From Nemertoderma westbladi (Eukaryota; Xenacoelomorpha; Nemertodermatida; Nemertodermatidae): a stretch of 62,017 nucleotides of DNA. The stretch is taken from positions 1 to 62,017 of the forward strand of contig JAUCBJ010007022.1 in NCBI GenBank assembly GCA_032718475.1, given 5' to 3'. Both the position numbers and the translations under genes were made by a program. The notes under the pieces were generated by a model, which worked only from the letters and a program-made list of their open reading frames with translations, had not been told where the DNA came from and did not search any database. This document shows, piece by piece, positions 23,601 through 36,078 of the stretch (positions are counted from its first letter, which is position 1; each line of letters opens with the position of its first letter).

Positions 23601-26600
23601 ACCATGGGTGATCTTCCACAGTAAACCCTTCCACTATGTTTCATAAAGGAATGCCTGTTCACTTCACCACCATGGGTGATCTTCCACAGTAAACCCTTCC
23701 ACTATGTTTCATAAAGGAATGCCTGTTCACTTCACCACCATGGGTGATCTTCCACAGTAAACCCTTCCACTATGTTTCATAAAGGAATGCCTGTTCACTT
23801 CACCACCATGGGTGATCTTCCACAGTAAACCCTTCCACTATGTTTCATAAAGGAATGCCTGTTCACTTCACCACCATGGGTGATCTTCCACAGTAAACCC
23901 TTCCACTATGTTTCATAAAGGAATGCCTGTTCACTTCACCACCATGGGTGATCTTCCACAGTAAACCCTTCCACTATGTTTCATAAAGGAATGCCTGTTC
24001 ACTTCACCACCATGGGTGATCTTCCACAGTAAACCCTTCCACTATGTTTCATAAAGGAATGCCTGTTCACTTCACCCATGGGTGATCTTCCACAGTAAAC
24101 CCTTCCACTCTGTTTCATAAAGGAATGCCTGTTCACTTCACCACCATGGGTGATCTTCCACAGTAAACCCTTCCACTATGTTTCATAAAGGAATGCCTGT
24201 TCACTTCACCACCATGGGTGATCTTCCACAGTAAACCCTTCCACTATGTTTCATAAAGGAATGCCTGTTCACTTCACCACCATGGGTGATCTTCCACAGT
24301 AAACCCTTCCACTATGTTTCATAAAGGAATGCCTGTTCACTTCACCACCATGGGTGATCTTCCACAGTAAACCCTTCCACTATGTTTCATAAAGGAATGC
24401 CTGTTCACTTCACCACCATGGGTGATCTTCCACAGTAAACCCTTCCACTATGTTTCATAAAGGAATGCCTGTTCACTTCACCACCATGGGTGATCTTCCA
24501 CAGTAAACCCTTCCACTATGTTTCATAAAGGAATGCCTGTTCACTTCACCACCATGGGTGATCTTCCACAGTAAACCCTTCCACTATGTTTCATAAAGGA
24601 ATGCCTGTTCACTTCACCACCATGGGTGATCTTCCACAGTAAACCCTTCCACTATGTTTCATAAAGGAATGCCTGTTCACTTCACCACCATGGGTGATCT
24701 TCCACAGTAAACCCTTCCACTCTGTTTCATAAAGGAATGCCTGTTCACTTCACCACCATGGGTGATCTTCCACAGTAAACCCTTCCACTATGTTTCATAA
24801 AGGAATGCCTGTTCACTTCACCACCATGGGTGATCTTCCACAGTAAACCCTTCCACTATGTTTCATAAAGGAATGCCTGTTCACCACCATGGGTGATCTT
24901 CCACAGTAAACCCTTCCACTATGTTTCATAAAGGAATGCCTGTTCACTTCACCACCATGGGTGATCTTCCACAGTAAACCCTTCCACTATGTTTCATAAA
25001 GGAATGCCTGTTCACTTCACCACCATGGGTGATCTTCCACAGTAAACCCTTCCACTATGTTTCATAAAGGAATGCCTGTTCACTTCACCACCATGGGTGA
25101 TCTTCCACAGTAAACCCTTCCACTATGTTTCATAAAGGAATGCCTGTTCACCACCATGGGTGATCTTCCACAGTAAACCCTTCCACTCTGTTTCATAAAG
25201 GAATGCCTGTTCACTTACACCATGGGTGATCTTCCACAGTAAACCCTTCCACTATGTTTCATAAAGGAATGCCTGTTCACTTCACCACCATGGGTGATCT
25301 TCCACAGTAAACCCTTCCACTATGTTTCATAAAGGAATGCCTGTTCACTTCACCACCATGGGTGATCTTCCACAGTAAACCCTTCCACTATGTTTCATAA
25401 AGGAATGCCTGTTCACCACCATGGGTGATCTTCCACAGTAAACCCTTCCACTATGTTTCATAAAGGAATGCCTGTTCACTTCACCACCATGGGTGATCTT
25501 CCACAGTAAACCCTTCCACTATGTTTCATAAAGGAATGCCTGTTCACTTCACCACCATGGGTGATCTTCCACAGTAAACCCTTCCACTATGTTTCATAAA
25601 GGAATGCCTGTTCACTTCACCACCATGGGTGATCTTCCACAGTAAACCCTTCCACTATGTTTCATAAAGGAATGCCTGTTCACTTCACCACCATGGGTGA
25701 TCTTCCACAGTAAACCCTTCCACTATGTTTCATAAAGGAATGCCTGTTCACTTCACAACCATGGGTGATCTTCCACAGTAAACCCTTCCACTCTGTTTCA
25801 TAAAGGAATGCCTGTTCACTTCACCACCATGGGTGATCTTCCACAGTAAACCCTTCCACTATGTTTCATAAAGGAATGCCTGTTCACTTCACCACCATGG
25901 GTGATCTTCCACAGTAAACCCTTCCACTATGTTTCATAAAGGAATGCCTGTTCACCACCATGGGTGATCTTCCACAGTAAACCCTTCCACTCTGTTTCAT
26001 AAAGGAATGCCTGTTCACTTCACCACCATGGGTGATCTTCCACAGTAAACCCTTCCACTATGTTTCATAAAGGAATGCCTGTTCACTTCACCACCATGGG
26101 TGATCTTCCACAGTAAACCCTTCCACTATGTTTCATAAAGGAATGCCTGTTCACTTCACCACCATGGGTGATCTTCCACAGTAAACCCTTCCACTATGTT
26201 TCATAAAGGAATGCCTGTTCACTTCACACCATGGGTGATCTTCCACAGTAAACCCTTCCACTCTGTTTCATAAAGGAATGCCTGTTCACTTCACCACCAT
26301 GGGTGATCTTCCACAGTAAACCCTTCCACTATGTTTCATAAAGGAATGCCTGTTCACTTCACCACCATGGGTGATCTTCCACAGTAAACCCTTCCACTAT
26401 GTTTCATAAAGGAATGCCTGTTCACCACCATGGGTGATCTTCCACAGTAAACCCTTCCACTCTGTTTCATAAAGGAATGCCTGTTCACTTCACCACCATG
26501 GGTGATCTTCCACAGTAAACCCTTCCACTATGTTTCATAAAGGAATGCCTGTTCACTTCACCACCATGGGTGATCTTCCACAGTAAACCCTTCCACTATG

Positions 26601-29600
26601 TTTCATAAAGGAATGCCTGTTCACTTCACCACCATGGGTGATCTTCCACAGTAAACCCTTCCACTATGTTTCATAAAGGAATGCCTGTTCACCACCATGG
26701 GTGATCTTCCACAGTAAACCCTTCCACTCTGTTTCATAAAGGAATGCCTGTTCACTTCACCACCATGGGTGATCTTCCACAGTAAACCCTTCCACTATGT
26801 TTCATAAAGGAATGCCTGTTCACTTCACCACCATGGGTGATCTTCCACAGTAAACCCTTCCACTATGTTTCATAAAGGAATGCCTGTTCACTTCACCACC
26901 ATGGGTGATCTTCCACAGTAAACCCTTCCACTATGTTTCATAAAGGAATGCCTGTTCACTTCACCACCATGGGTGATCTTCCACAGTAAACCCTTCCACT
27001 ATGTTTCATAAAGGAATGCCTGTTCACTTCACAACCATGGGTGATCTTCCACAGTAAACCCTTCCACTCTGTTTCATAAAGGAATGCCTGTTCACTTCAC
27101 CACCATGGGTGATCTTCCACAGTAAACCCTTCCACTATGTTTCATAAAGGAATGCCTGTTCACTTCACCACCATGGGTGATCTTCCACAGTAAACCCTTC
27201 TACTATGTTTCATAAAGGAATGCCTGTTCACCACCATGGGTGATCTTCCACAGTAAACCCTTCCACTCTGTTTCATAAAGGAATGCCTGTTCACTTCACC
27301 ACCATGGGTGATCTTCCACAGTAAACCCTTCCACTATGTTTCATAAAGGAATGCCTGTTCACTTCACCACCATGGGTGATCTTCCACAGTAAACCCTTCC
27401 ACTATGTTTCATAAAGGAATGCCTGTTCACTTCACCACCATGGGTGATCTTCCACAGTAAACCCTTCCACTATGTTTCATAAAGGAATGCCTGTTCACTT
27501 CACCACCATGGGTGATCTTCCACAGTAAACCCTTCCACTATGTTTCATAAAGGAATGCCTGTTCACTTCACCACCATGGGTGATCTTCCACAGTAAACCC
27601 TTCCACTATGTTTCATAAAGGAATGCCTGTTCACTTCACCACCATGGGTGATCTTCCACAGTAAACCCTTCCACTATGTTTCATAAAGGAATGCCTGTTC
27701 ACTTCACCACCATGGGTGATCTTCCACAGTAAACCCTTCCACTCTGTTTCATAAAGGAATGCCTGTTCACTTCACCACCATGGGTGATCTTCCACAGTAA
27801 ACCCTTCCACTATGTTTCATAAAGGAATGCCTGTTCACTTCACCACCATGGGTGATCTTCCACAGTAAACCCTTCTACTATGTTTCATAAAGGAATGCCT
27901 GTTCACCACCATGGGTGATCTTCCACAGTAAACCCTTCCACTCTGTTTCATAAAGGAATGCCTGTTCACTTCACCACCATGGGTGATCTTCCACAGTAAA
28001 CCCTTCCACTATGTTTCATAAAGGAATGCCTGTTCACTTCACCACCATGGGTGATATTCCACAGTAAACCCTTCCACTCTGTTTCATAAAGGAATGCCTG
28101 TTCACTTACACCATGGGTGATCTTCCACAGTAAACCCTTCCACTATGTTTCATAAAGGAATGCCTGTTCACTCACCACCATGGGTGATCTTCCACAGTAA
28201 ACCCTTCCACTATGTTTCATAAAGGAATGCCTGTTCACCACCAATGGGTGATCTTCCACAGTAAACCCTTCCACTCTGTTTCATAAAGGAATGCCTGTTC
28301 ACCACCATGGGTGATCTTCCACAGTAAACCCTTCCACTCTGTTTCCTAAAGGAATGCCTGTTCACTTCACCACCATGGGTGATCTTCCACAGTAAACCCT
28401 TCCACTATGTTTCATAAAGGAATGCCTGTTCACTTCACCACCATGGGTGATCTTCCACAGTAAACCCTTCCACTATGTTTCATAAAGGAATGCCTGTTCA
28501 CCACCATGGGTGATCTTCCACAGTAAACCCTTCCACTCTGTTTCATAAAGGAATGCCTGTTCACCACCATGGGTGATCTTCCACAGTAAACCCTTCCACT
28601 CTGTTTCCTAAAGGAATGCCTGTTCACCACCATGGGTGATCTTCCACAGTAAACCCTTCCACTCTGTTTCATAAAGGAATGCCTGTTCACCACCATGGGT
28701 GATCTTCCACAGTAAACCCTTCCACTCTGTTTCCTAAAGGAATGCTTGTTCACCACCATGGGTGATCTTCCACAGTAAACCCTTCCACTCTGTTTCGTAA
28801 AGGAATGCCTGTTCAGCACCATGGATGATTATCCACAGTAAACCCTTCCACTCTGTTTCCTAAAGGAATGCCTGTTCACCACCATGGGTGATCTTCCACA
28901 GTAAACCCTTCCACTCTGTTTCATAAAGGAATGCCTGTTCACCACCATGGGTGATCTTCCACAGTAAACCCTTCCACTCTGTTTCCTAAAGGAATGCTTC
29001 TGTTCACCACCATGGGCGATAGTCCACAGTAAACCCTTCCACTCTGTCTCGTAAAGGAATGCCTGTTCACCACCATGGGTGATCTTCCACAGTAAATCCT
29101 TCCACTCTGTTTAGTAAAGGAATGCCTGTTCACCACTATGGGTGATCTTCCACAGTAAACCCTTCCACTATGTTTCCTTAAGGAATGCCTGTTCACCACC
29201 ATGATGGGTAATCATCCACAGTACACCCTTCCACTATGTTTCCTAAAGGAATGCCTGTTCACCACCATGATGGGTAATCATCCACAGTACACCCTTCCAC
29301 TGTGTTTCCTAAAGGAATGCCTGTTCACCACCATGAGTGATCTTCCACAGTAAACCCTTCCACTCCGTTTCCTAAAAGAATGCCTGTTCAGTGTTCACCA
29401 CCATGGGTGATCTTCCACACTAAACCCTTCCACACTGTTTCCTAAAGGAACGCCTGTTCACCACATGAGTGATATTCCACAGTAAAACCTTCCACTCTGT
29501 TTCTTAAAGGAATGCCTGTTCACCACCATGGGTGATCTTCCTCAGTAAACCCGTCCACTATGTTTCCTAAAGGAATGCCTGTTCACCACCATGGGTGATC

Positions 29601-29890
29601 TTCCACTGTAAACCCTTCCACTCTGTTTCCTAAAGGAATGCCTGTTCACCACCATGGGTGATCTTCCACTGTAAACCCTTCCACACTGTTTCCTAAAGGA
29701 ACACCTGTTCACCACATGAGTGATATTCCACAGTAAAACCTTCCACTCTGTTTCTTAAAGGAATGCCTGTTCACCACCATGGGTGATCTTCCTCAGTAAA
29801 CCCGTCCACTCTGTTTTCTAAAGGAATGCTTGTTCACCACCATGGGTGATATTCCACAGTAAATCCTTCCGCTCTGTTTCCTAAAGGAAA
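14620..29890. repeat. 68-bp minisatellite array, right block (about 225 units) with divergent 3' edge
   Basis: Same unit and phase as the left block. Rare marker variants recur at long intervals: tttcattctgg at about 15160, 17516, 18123 and 20746, and cactttagcacc at about 15578, 18541 and 21164. Copied segments of about 2.96 and 2.62 kb are therefore present. From about 28050 to 29890 the units become heterogeneous: many 63-bp units, cctaaagg for cataaagg, and point changes. The last recognisable unit ends at about 29890. Homogeneous centres with diverged edges are typical of arrays that evolve by unequal exchange. Confidence 0.96.
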
Positions 29891-30049
29891 CACGAATCTC
29901 AATATTTAAATAAAGAGGTTTTTAAAATGCTTTTACAGGTGTACTGGTTTATTCATTTATTAAATGAGTTTTCTTTGTATATGCACATTAATGCCATACC
30001 TGGAACAAATAAATGCTGGGAAATATACTTAAATAATATATTTTAACAA
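29891..30049. other. Short non-coding junction between the array and the RTE-like element
   Basis: AT-rich sequence with no recognisable gene, containing aataaa motifs. It lies between the last degenerate minisatellite unit and the aggtc-repeat that I take as the start of LINE copy A. Confidence 0.4.
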
Positions 30050-30506
30050 GACGCAGGTCAGGTCAGGTCAGGTATTCTAGGTCTTTGATCAAGAAAACTT
30101 GCCACCTCCATGTAGTATAAAGGAGGTGCCACCTGTGGCTGCATAGACCCTCTAACTAGGGCATATCTGGTCCTGTAACTAGGACCCCCTTCGTTCTAGG
30201 ATAAGGATGCCCTTGGTCCTGGATTAAGGACCCATATACTTGGCTACAGGGGTATATAGCACGGCCAGGCAGATGGTGATCTACCAATGGCTGGTCAGGA
30301 GTAGAGTGTTCTCATGTCCACTCTGAGTGCACTTCACTGCAACCTGTACCTGGCAGCTTTGGGTACAGGGCATGGCCCAGCAGATGAGCTGCACAGCCAA
30401 TGGCAGGTTATGTGCGTCAGAGTATGACTCCACTGCGACACCCACCCTGTGGAATTGCAAACCAGGGTGTGGTATTTGCCCCGTGAGCCAACTCGGCAAA
30501 AAAGCA

Positions 30507-30526
30507 CCCCCCCCCCCCCCCCCCCC
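30507..30526 (+). repeat. Poly-C tract (20 bp)
   Basis: Uninterrupted C homopolymer just upstream of the atggatgatg that opens the conserved part of LINE copy A. Its length is likely variable and error-prone in sequencing. Confidence 0.9.
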
Positions 30527-30531
30527 ACTAT

Positions 30532-32340
30532 GGATGATGTTAGTAATGCGGAGGTCCGGCCACTAGAGGCCAGTGGAATTACCGGACACAATCGGCCTCA
30601 CAGGCGTCAGTTATCTCCTGACCGGCTGCCTGTCTCACCCCCTACTGGAGAGAGAGCAGCCAACAATTCTTTGAGTCCCTTTCCTGATGACCTTTCCGGC
30701 CCAAACCCTGGGTCACCTGGGAGGCCAGATTGTGAGGGGGAGAGGGATTCTGGAGTTGGAGGCTACTCTCATGTTCCACCCCGACCAACAAAGCCATTGG
30801 TGAATCTGAAGGCAAGTCACTAGACTAGCCTCAGTAAACACCCTAACACTCGGGTCCCCAATGCGACAAGGTGAGCTGACTGCCTTGGCAGATAAGCTTT
30901 CTCTTAGCGCAGTGGGTGTTCAAGAGCACCGAATGCAGACTGGACAGACTGGTGAGGTTCTGATTAAGGACATGGGGGGCGGTTGGCGACTCGCCCTCGC
31001 GTCAGCAGATGATAGTGGGCAATGGTGGGATTGGTCTATTGATGAATCCAACTGCACATGCAGCATTGGACAAAATAGACCAAATCTCTGACCGCATCAG
31101 CCGTTGCCACTTCTCATGTTCTGGAAGACTGGCTAAGAAGTTTCCTAAGGTGGTTCTGATTGTGTGCTACTCTCCAACTAGTGCTGCCCCTGTAGAGGAG
31201 GTGGAAAATTTCTACCACAATCTACAAGCAGCTACTGATGGAGTCGATCAGCATGCTATTCTTAACATTCCTGGGAGACTTTAATGCAAGTCTGCATCAA
31301 TCACCTACATCGCCCTGGGTCTGTAGCAATAGTGTTAACCGAAATTCCGTCCATCTTCAGGATTTTATCTCTGGAAATGGATTGTTTTCGGCTGGAACCC
31401 AGTTCAAGAAGCGTACTGGAAAGCTATGGACTCATAGTGGACCCACTGGTCACAAGTCCCAGATAGACCATATTCTGTTTCGTAGGAAATACTGGAGCTC
31501 TATACAAGACTGTAATGCATTTACACTTCGACCCTTCTCCAGTGATCACCGCCTTATTGTGGCCAACGTAAGACTTAGTCTGCGTGCTAGCAGAACAACG
31601 AAATCTGCCTTGCCGCGGCATGACTGGTCCTCTCTGTTGCAACAGCCAACTGTGAGATCCAGCTTCACACTACAGCTGAGCAACAGGTATGAGGCTCTTG
31701 CCTCTGAGGCGGCAGATCACTGTGAGGGCTATACTGCCTTCACAGAAGCAGTTAAGTTACCAGCGGCAGATACAGTTCCTGTATACCCTCGAAACAGGAA
31801 AAGGGCCCCCTGGACTGACAACAAAATTCAGAAGTGCCGAAATGACCTCTCACAAGGCGCAGAAAGAGTCCCGACTCAAACAGACTACAGCGGCCAAGAA
31901 TGCAGTTAAGGCTGCATCTAGGTCCCTGTACAGGCAGTACTCTGTTAATCTACAGGAGCTAATAAACCAACAGGTTGATGCCATCAATGATGCTGACGAC
32001 AGCAGGCAATCATCCCAGGCATGGAAATCGATCAACTTGCTTTCTGGGCGGGAAAAGCCAACCAACCACCAAGGTTAAGGCTGAACCACCAGCCGATCGC
32101 CTCAATGGTTGGAAGGCCCCACTTTGAAAAGCTCCTCAATAATGACAGGGTATTGCCTGATAACTTTATAGAAGTAAAGGTGTCTGAGTCTGTACTCCCA
32201 GATATTCCCATTGGCGATATCTCCTTTGCAGAAGTGAAGGCTGCTGCAAAGAGCATTAAGACCAATCGTGCCAGTGGAGTAGATGGTGTTCCCCCTGAGG
32301 TCTTTAAAATACCTGAGTGTTTAAAGCTCATCTATCCCAT
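30532..32340 (+). pseudogene. RTE-like LINE copy A, N-terminal half: Pro-rich leader and endonuclease, frameshifted
   Basis: A Pro/Ser-rich leader (about 30530-30823) precedes an endonuclease read in at least three frames. VQEHRM is near 30918 (the catalytic Glu region), GNGGIGLLM near 31015, VCYSPT near 31162, GDFNASL near 31274, IDHIL near 31460 and SSDHRL near 31540. The domain would nick target DNA. A linker follows (KRAPWTDNKI near 31800 and an adjacent-frame continuation to about 32080), then the start of the RT fingers (ASGVDGVPPEVFK near 32270). Each frame change is a disabling indel. The RTE clade is inferred from the YGSPCWAL-type C-terminal segment in the 3' half and the short tag tail. 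Confidence 0.82.
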
Positions 32341-32371
32341 CATAGTAGACATGACAGAAATGAAAACAAAT

Positions 32372-33405
32372 AAGTTAGTAATTAGATTTATTTATACATT
32401 ATGTAAAAACAATAACAAATACACCAAACAATGTACCGGTATAAAGGTATTGTCCAACATAACATATAGGATTACCCCTAAAGCTTTGCAGCTTATTTCC
32501 AAGGGGGTCCTTTATGTTACTTGGTTACAAATACAATATTACACTACGCTAACCTAAAACCAATATAAAACGTAATTACACTATGTACATGTACAACTTT
32601 ACCGAGAGCGTGACAATGCCCGACTCAACGATAAAGATGTAATGTACAGAACAATTTATTATAAAACGTAATTACAGTATAAATAGTAAATAATTAATAA
32701 ACTAATAACTTACTGTAGGACTATTGTACCTATTTTTACATTGCACACGGAGATGAGATTTAACTGCAGATTTAAAAGAATGTTGATTATTTAGGTTTTT
32801 AATTTCATTAGGCAGAGCGTTCCAATTTTTTATGCCGTTAAAAAAGAAAGTATCAGATTCAAAGGATTTACAATTCGGGAGGTAGAAGTTTGAAGCACTA
32901 GCTCTGGTACTGTAAGAGTGTGTATCGCGTACTCTGTTGAATTTTTGTTTTAGGTAATTGGGACATTTACCATTATACACTTTATGCACATGGTTAAGGC
33001 GTAGCTGCTTAACTCTACTATCTGAGTTAAGTAGTCCAGATTCAGAAAAGTCATCTGGAGTTAGGTGGTGCCTAGGTTTGTAGTCTTTAATAAATCGTAC
33101 TACTTTATTCTGAGCTACTTGTAATTTACATTTAAGCTGTTTGGTTAAGCCTTCATACCAAGAAGAGCAAGCATAGTCCATGTGACACTGTATTAAAAAA
33201 GAGCAAAGTAACTTGCGGGAGTCGGTGTTCAAACTATTTTTATTTCTGTATAGAAACCTAAGCCTACTGTTAACTTTCGAGAAAATATTTTTCACTGTAC
33301 TTTCTCCTGATAAGCAGTTATCCAATGTGGCGCCTAAATATTTAACTTCCTTTTTATTTTCAATCTTATGTCCATTACTAGTGACTTCAAACTTAGTTAC
33401 CTTTG
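32372..33405 (-). mobile_element. CR1/L2-like LINE, 5'-truncated 3' fragment inserted antisense in copy A
   Basis: This block interrupts the RTE sequence. To its left copy A reads agaaatgaaaacaaataagt, and to its right it resumes at ggtgccagttcccaag. Copy B (about 47802) shows these two parts contiguous, which pins the insertion. The fragment holds the C-terminal part of a reverse transcriptase and an AT-rich 3' UTR of about 330 bp. Confidence 0.85.
32702..33403 (-). pseudogene. C-terminal part of a CR1/L2-like reverse transcriptase
   Basis: An open frame of about 233 codons encodes the thumb and post-RT region of a CR1/L2/Jockey-type RT: KYLGATLDN (motif E region), SRLRFLYRN, then DYACSSWYEGL, AQNKVVRFI and NWNALPNEI towards the C-terminus, ending at the TAA near 32704. 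The catalytic palm is absent, so it is a dead 5'-truncated copy. The frame runs on to 33481, but the first 26 residues of that longer frame are antisense RTE sequence and not part of this protein. It is a different family from the ORF2 at 11527. Confidence 0.85.
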
Positions 33406-34466
33406 GTGCCAGTTCCCAAGAAGGGCAACCTAACACTCTATGGTTCTTTTCGGGGAATCTCATTGATCTCGATTGCTGCAAAGCTATACAATAGAATTCT
33501 ATTAAATCGCATCAGGGATCCCATTGAGAGACTGCTCCGTGGAAATCAGAACGGGTTCCGTAAAGGTCGTGGGACCATGGAGCCCATTTTGGCACTTAGA
33601 CGGATAATTGAAGAGTTATCAAAAAAGAAAGACAGGTATCTGGCTGTTATCTTTGTTGACTTCTTCAGGGCCTTTGATTCAGTCTCACGCTCACGCATGT
33701 TCAGCATACATTAATTATATGGAATTCCTGATGAAATTATTGCAGCAATCAGATCAGTATACGATGGTTCGAAAACATTTGTGTCTACTTTTGACGGTGA
33801 CACAGAACCATTTAAAGTGTTATGGGGCGTCCTCCAGCAGGGAGACACACTTGCACCATTCTTGTTCATAATTGTGGTTGACTATGTTCTATGCATGTCC
33901 TTAGATCATCATAATGATGATGATAACTCCACCTACTGGCCCCAGAAGTCGAGGAAATCCTGCCAAGTACCTAACTGATCTAGACTTTGCTGATGACTTA
34001 GGAGTACTCTCAGAATCTTAAGGTCCGATTATTTAGAACAGCAGTAGTTCCAGTACTCCTCTATGGGAGTCCATGCTGGGCTCTAACTGCTGAGGACACC
34101 AAATCTCTGGATGGCACATTCACAAGAATGCTACGCCGGGTTCATTGTGTCAAGTACAATGCACACATCTCCAACCAGACACTATATAACATTGGAGGTG
34201 TCTCATTGGTTCCCCCAAGTTTGACACTAGAACAAAATCGCCTCCGCTTTGCAGGACATCGCTTTCGCCGTGAGGACCAGCCAGTGCATAATCTTGTACT
34301 TTGGCAGCCTCATGGAGTGAATAAGCATGGTGGACAGCCCATGACTTTCTTGAGACGCATCTTAAAGGACACTGGCCTTGAATATGCGGATGATCTAGTA
34401 AATGTCATGGGTGATAGGGAGTTGTGGCGGCGCAATTTTGTCGACAAGCCGGCACAGCATTCTTAA
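33406..34466 (+). pseudogene. RTE-like LINE copy A, reverse transcriptase and C-terminal domain, frameshifted and internally deleted
   Basis: It resumes with VPVPKKGNLTLYGSFRGISL (fingers), then GFRKGRGTMEPI and motif A FVDFFRAFDSVS near 33650-33692. After a frameshift come motif B GDTLAPFLF, with an extra codon in the Q stretch near 33837, and motif C FADD near 33986-33997. At about 34019 the sequence jumps from SES to KVRLF. The rest is open to TAA at 34464-34466: YGSPCWAL near 34064, then a His/Arg-rich tail with GHRFRR and ELWRRNFVD. The deleted part (motif D region) is present in copies B and C. Confidence 0.85.
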
Positions 34467-34508
34467 AAATGCAGCTGCAATGCCGCATGCCGATCATAGT
34501 AGTAGTAG

Positions 34509-35755
34509 TATATGAGGGACCCAACTACATTACGTTTGTCTGTATGGCTGGTCTCCTTATAGCCAGCTGGCTGGCTTTTCTAAATTAGTTGAATCATATT
34601 ATTCTGCAACCAATAATTTACTCTTTTAGACGAATTTGTGCGTTTTTTTGCCGGACTAACAAATTTTGGCGACGTTCTGTGCGAGATTGGCGATATTTGA
34701 AAAGATTATGAGGCTCATATATTGTGACGGGATCAAGGGATCCCGACCGGATAAATATACTACGCGTCACCGTTTTGCTTTAGGGATAGTGCTGGCAGCT
34801 AGGCCGAGGCCGATGTAGTAAAATAATGAGAGTTCGATGCTGTCTCTTGATATTCTAAATGTTGATAATGATAGCACAATAAAAGCGGAAGTACAGATTT
34901 GATGGATACCGGTATGCTGTACTGATATTGGTGACGGTGAAGAATGTCACCGGTCTGCACTAAAACTGACAATCTGAGTAACTGAATGATATACCAATAT
35001 GCATAGATAATATGTGTGATCACTTCTACATTACTGTGGCCTCTTACCTAGTGGATGCTCTCCTTCGCCCTTATTGGCTAATAACCTACTTCACGCCTTT
35101 CACTCTCTGGGAGTATTTCCCCCTGTCGCTGGCCCCTGCTAGCTGTCTCCCCTGCCGAGGTGGTTTGACCTCTAACCTTCCTTTGTGTGGCTTTGGGGTT
35201 TGTATTGTCCCCGGTGTTGGTTGCGATACGAGATTAGTTATTGCTAATCTCGTATCTCCAACATATTCCTGAAAATGCCACTATCCCATTTTATGAGGGT
35301 AATTGGGCGGAATTGAATCCGCTTACATATATGTTGCTCAAATGACTGAATAACCCAAATAAAAAGTTGGTGCATACTCGACGAGTTGAAATCTGTGAAA
35401 TTCGACATTAAATTTTCAAAGCCGCTATTTTTCAGTGACCCCTTGATCGAAACGCCACAAAAAATATACTGTCTTGTGCGCAACCAAAATTTATGTAGAG
35501 ATTGTTATTAAAATTTTTGCGTACCTGGTTGAGTTTTTGAGATATTGGATAGTTATACACACACACAAACACGTTCGTGTGGCCATCGCGCAGGACGAGG
35601 CTCAGTTATCAGATACAGATTAAAATTGAGCGACTGTATCACAAAATCAGGTTTTGAGAAATTTACCCACACCACCAATCAATTAAAGAAAGGGATACAG
35701 TACGTGTTCACCCCTTTTAATCTGCACCCCCCCCCCCCCAGCCTTCCCACCCATC
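34509..35755. other. Non-coding sequence
   Basis: No gene recognised. It contains a ggtgac/gtcacc mini-hairpin near 34930-34960 and the strong hairpin listed separately at 35225-35256. Small open frames (34799-35023, 35012-35272, 35244-35483) show no domain. Confidence 0.45.
35225..35256. repeat. Perfect 13-bp inverted repeat (hairpin)
   Basis: gatacgagattag (35225-35237), six-base loop ttattg, then the exact complement (35244-35256). It is isolated, with no U-run after it. It could be a relic of a foldback element or an RNA hairpin; the function is unknown. Confidence 0.85.
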
Positions 35756-36078
35756 AGTACTTTATAACAACCGATGCCTCCAATAGGCGAAGCCAGGTAT
35801 GGTTTATAGGAATATAATCAATGCAATAGGCAGTACTCGTCTTCATTATTATAAACGTCGTTGTGTTCGTCCTGTTTTGTATTTAAACATATTTCCTAAA
35901 CGCAGACTGACGATCTTTATAACTACTGATGCCTTCAATAGGCGAAGCTGGGTATGGTTAATAGGAATATAATCTACACAGTACTCGTCTCCATTATATG
36001 CCTCGTTGCGCTCGTCGCTTGTCCTGTTTTGCATTAAAATATTTTTCCTAAACCAAGACTGACGACCTTTATAAGTTA
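35756..36078. repeat. Tandem duplication, about 155-165 bp, two copies
   Basis: Unit 1 (about 35756-35910) and unit 2 (about 35912-36078) share gatgcctccaataggcgaag / gatgccttcaataggcgaag, ggtatggtt.ataggaatat, cagtactcgtct and gactgacga. Many substitutions and small indels separate them, so the duplication is old. No coding signal was seen. Confidence 0.8.

Larger units (their letters stand above)
30050..34508 (+). mobile_element. RTE-like LINE, copy A, degenerate, interrupted by another LINE
   Basis: The element begins near an aggtc tandem (30055-30072) and ends after the ORF stop with a short (tag)n tail (about 34494-34508). It carries GC-richer sequence than its surroundings. An APE-type endonuclease region and a reverse transcriptase region are spread over several frames. 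An antisense CR1/L2-like fragment splits the RT at about 32372-33405. Compared with copies B and C it has also lost about 320 bp between the FADD region and the C-terminal domain (junction near 34019). It cannot make a functional protein. Confidence 0.85.

Noticed and set aside
28430-29202. Minus-strand repeat protein genes
   Set aside because: Frames exist because the local units are 63 bp; no start context, splice signals or known domain. Kept only as a finding.
3472-29890. CRISPR-like array
   Set aside because: The whole 68-bp unit repeats with no unique spacers, and the setting is an animal genome. It is a minisatellite.
30281-30591. Overlapping 70-85 codon frames at the start of LINE copy A
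   Set aside because: They lie around a poly-C tract in the element leader, with no domain and competing frames on both strands.
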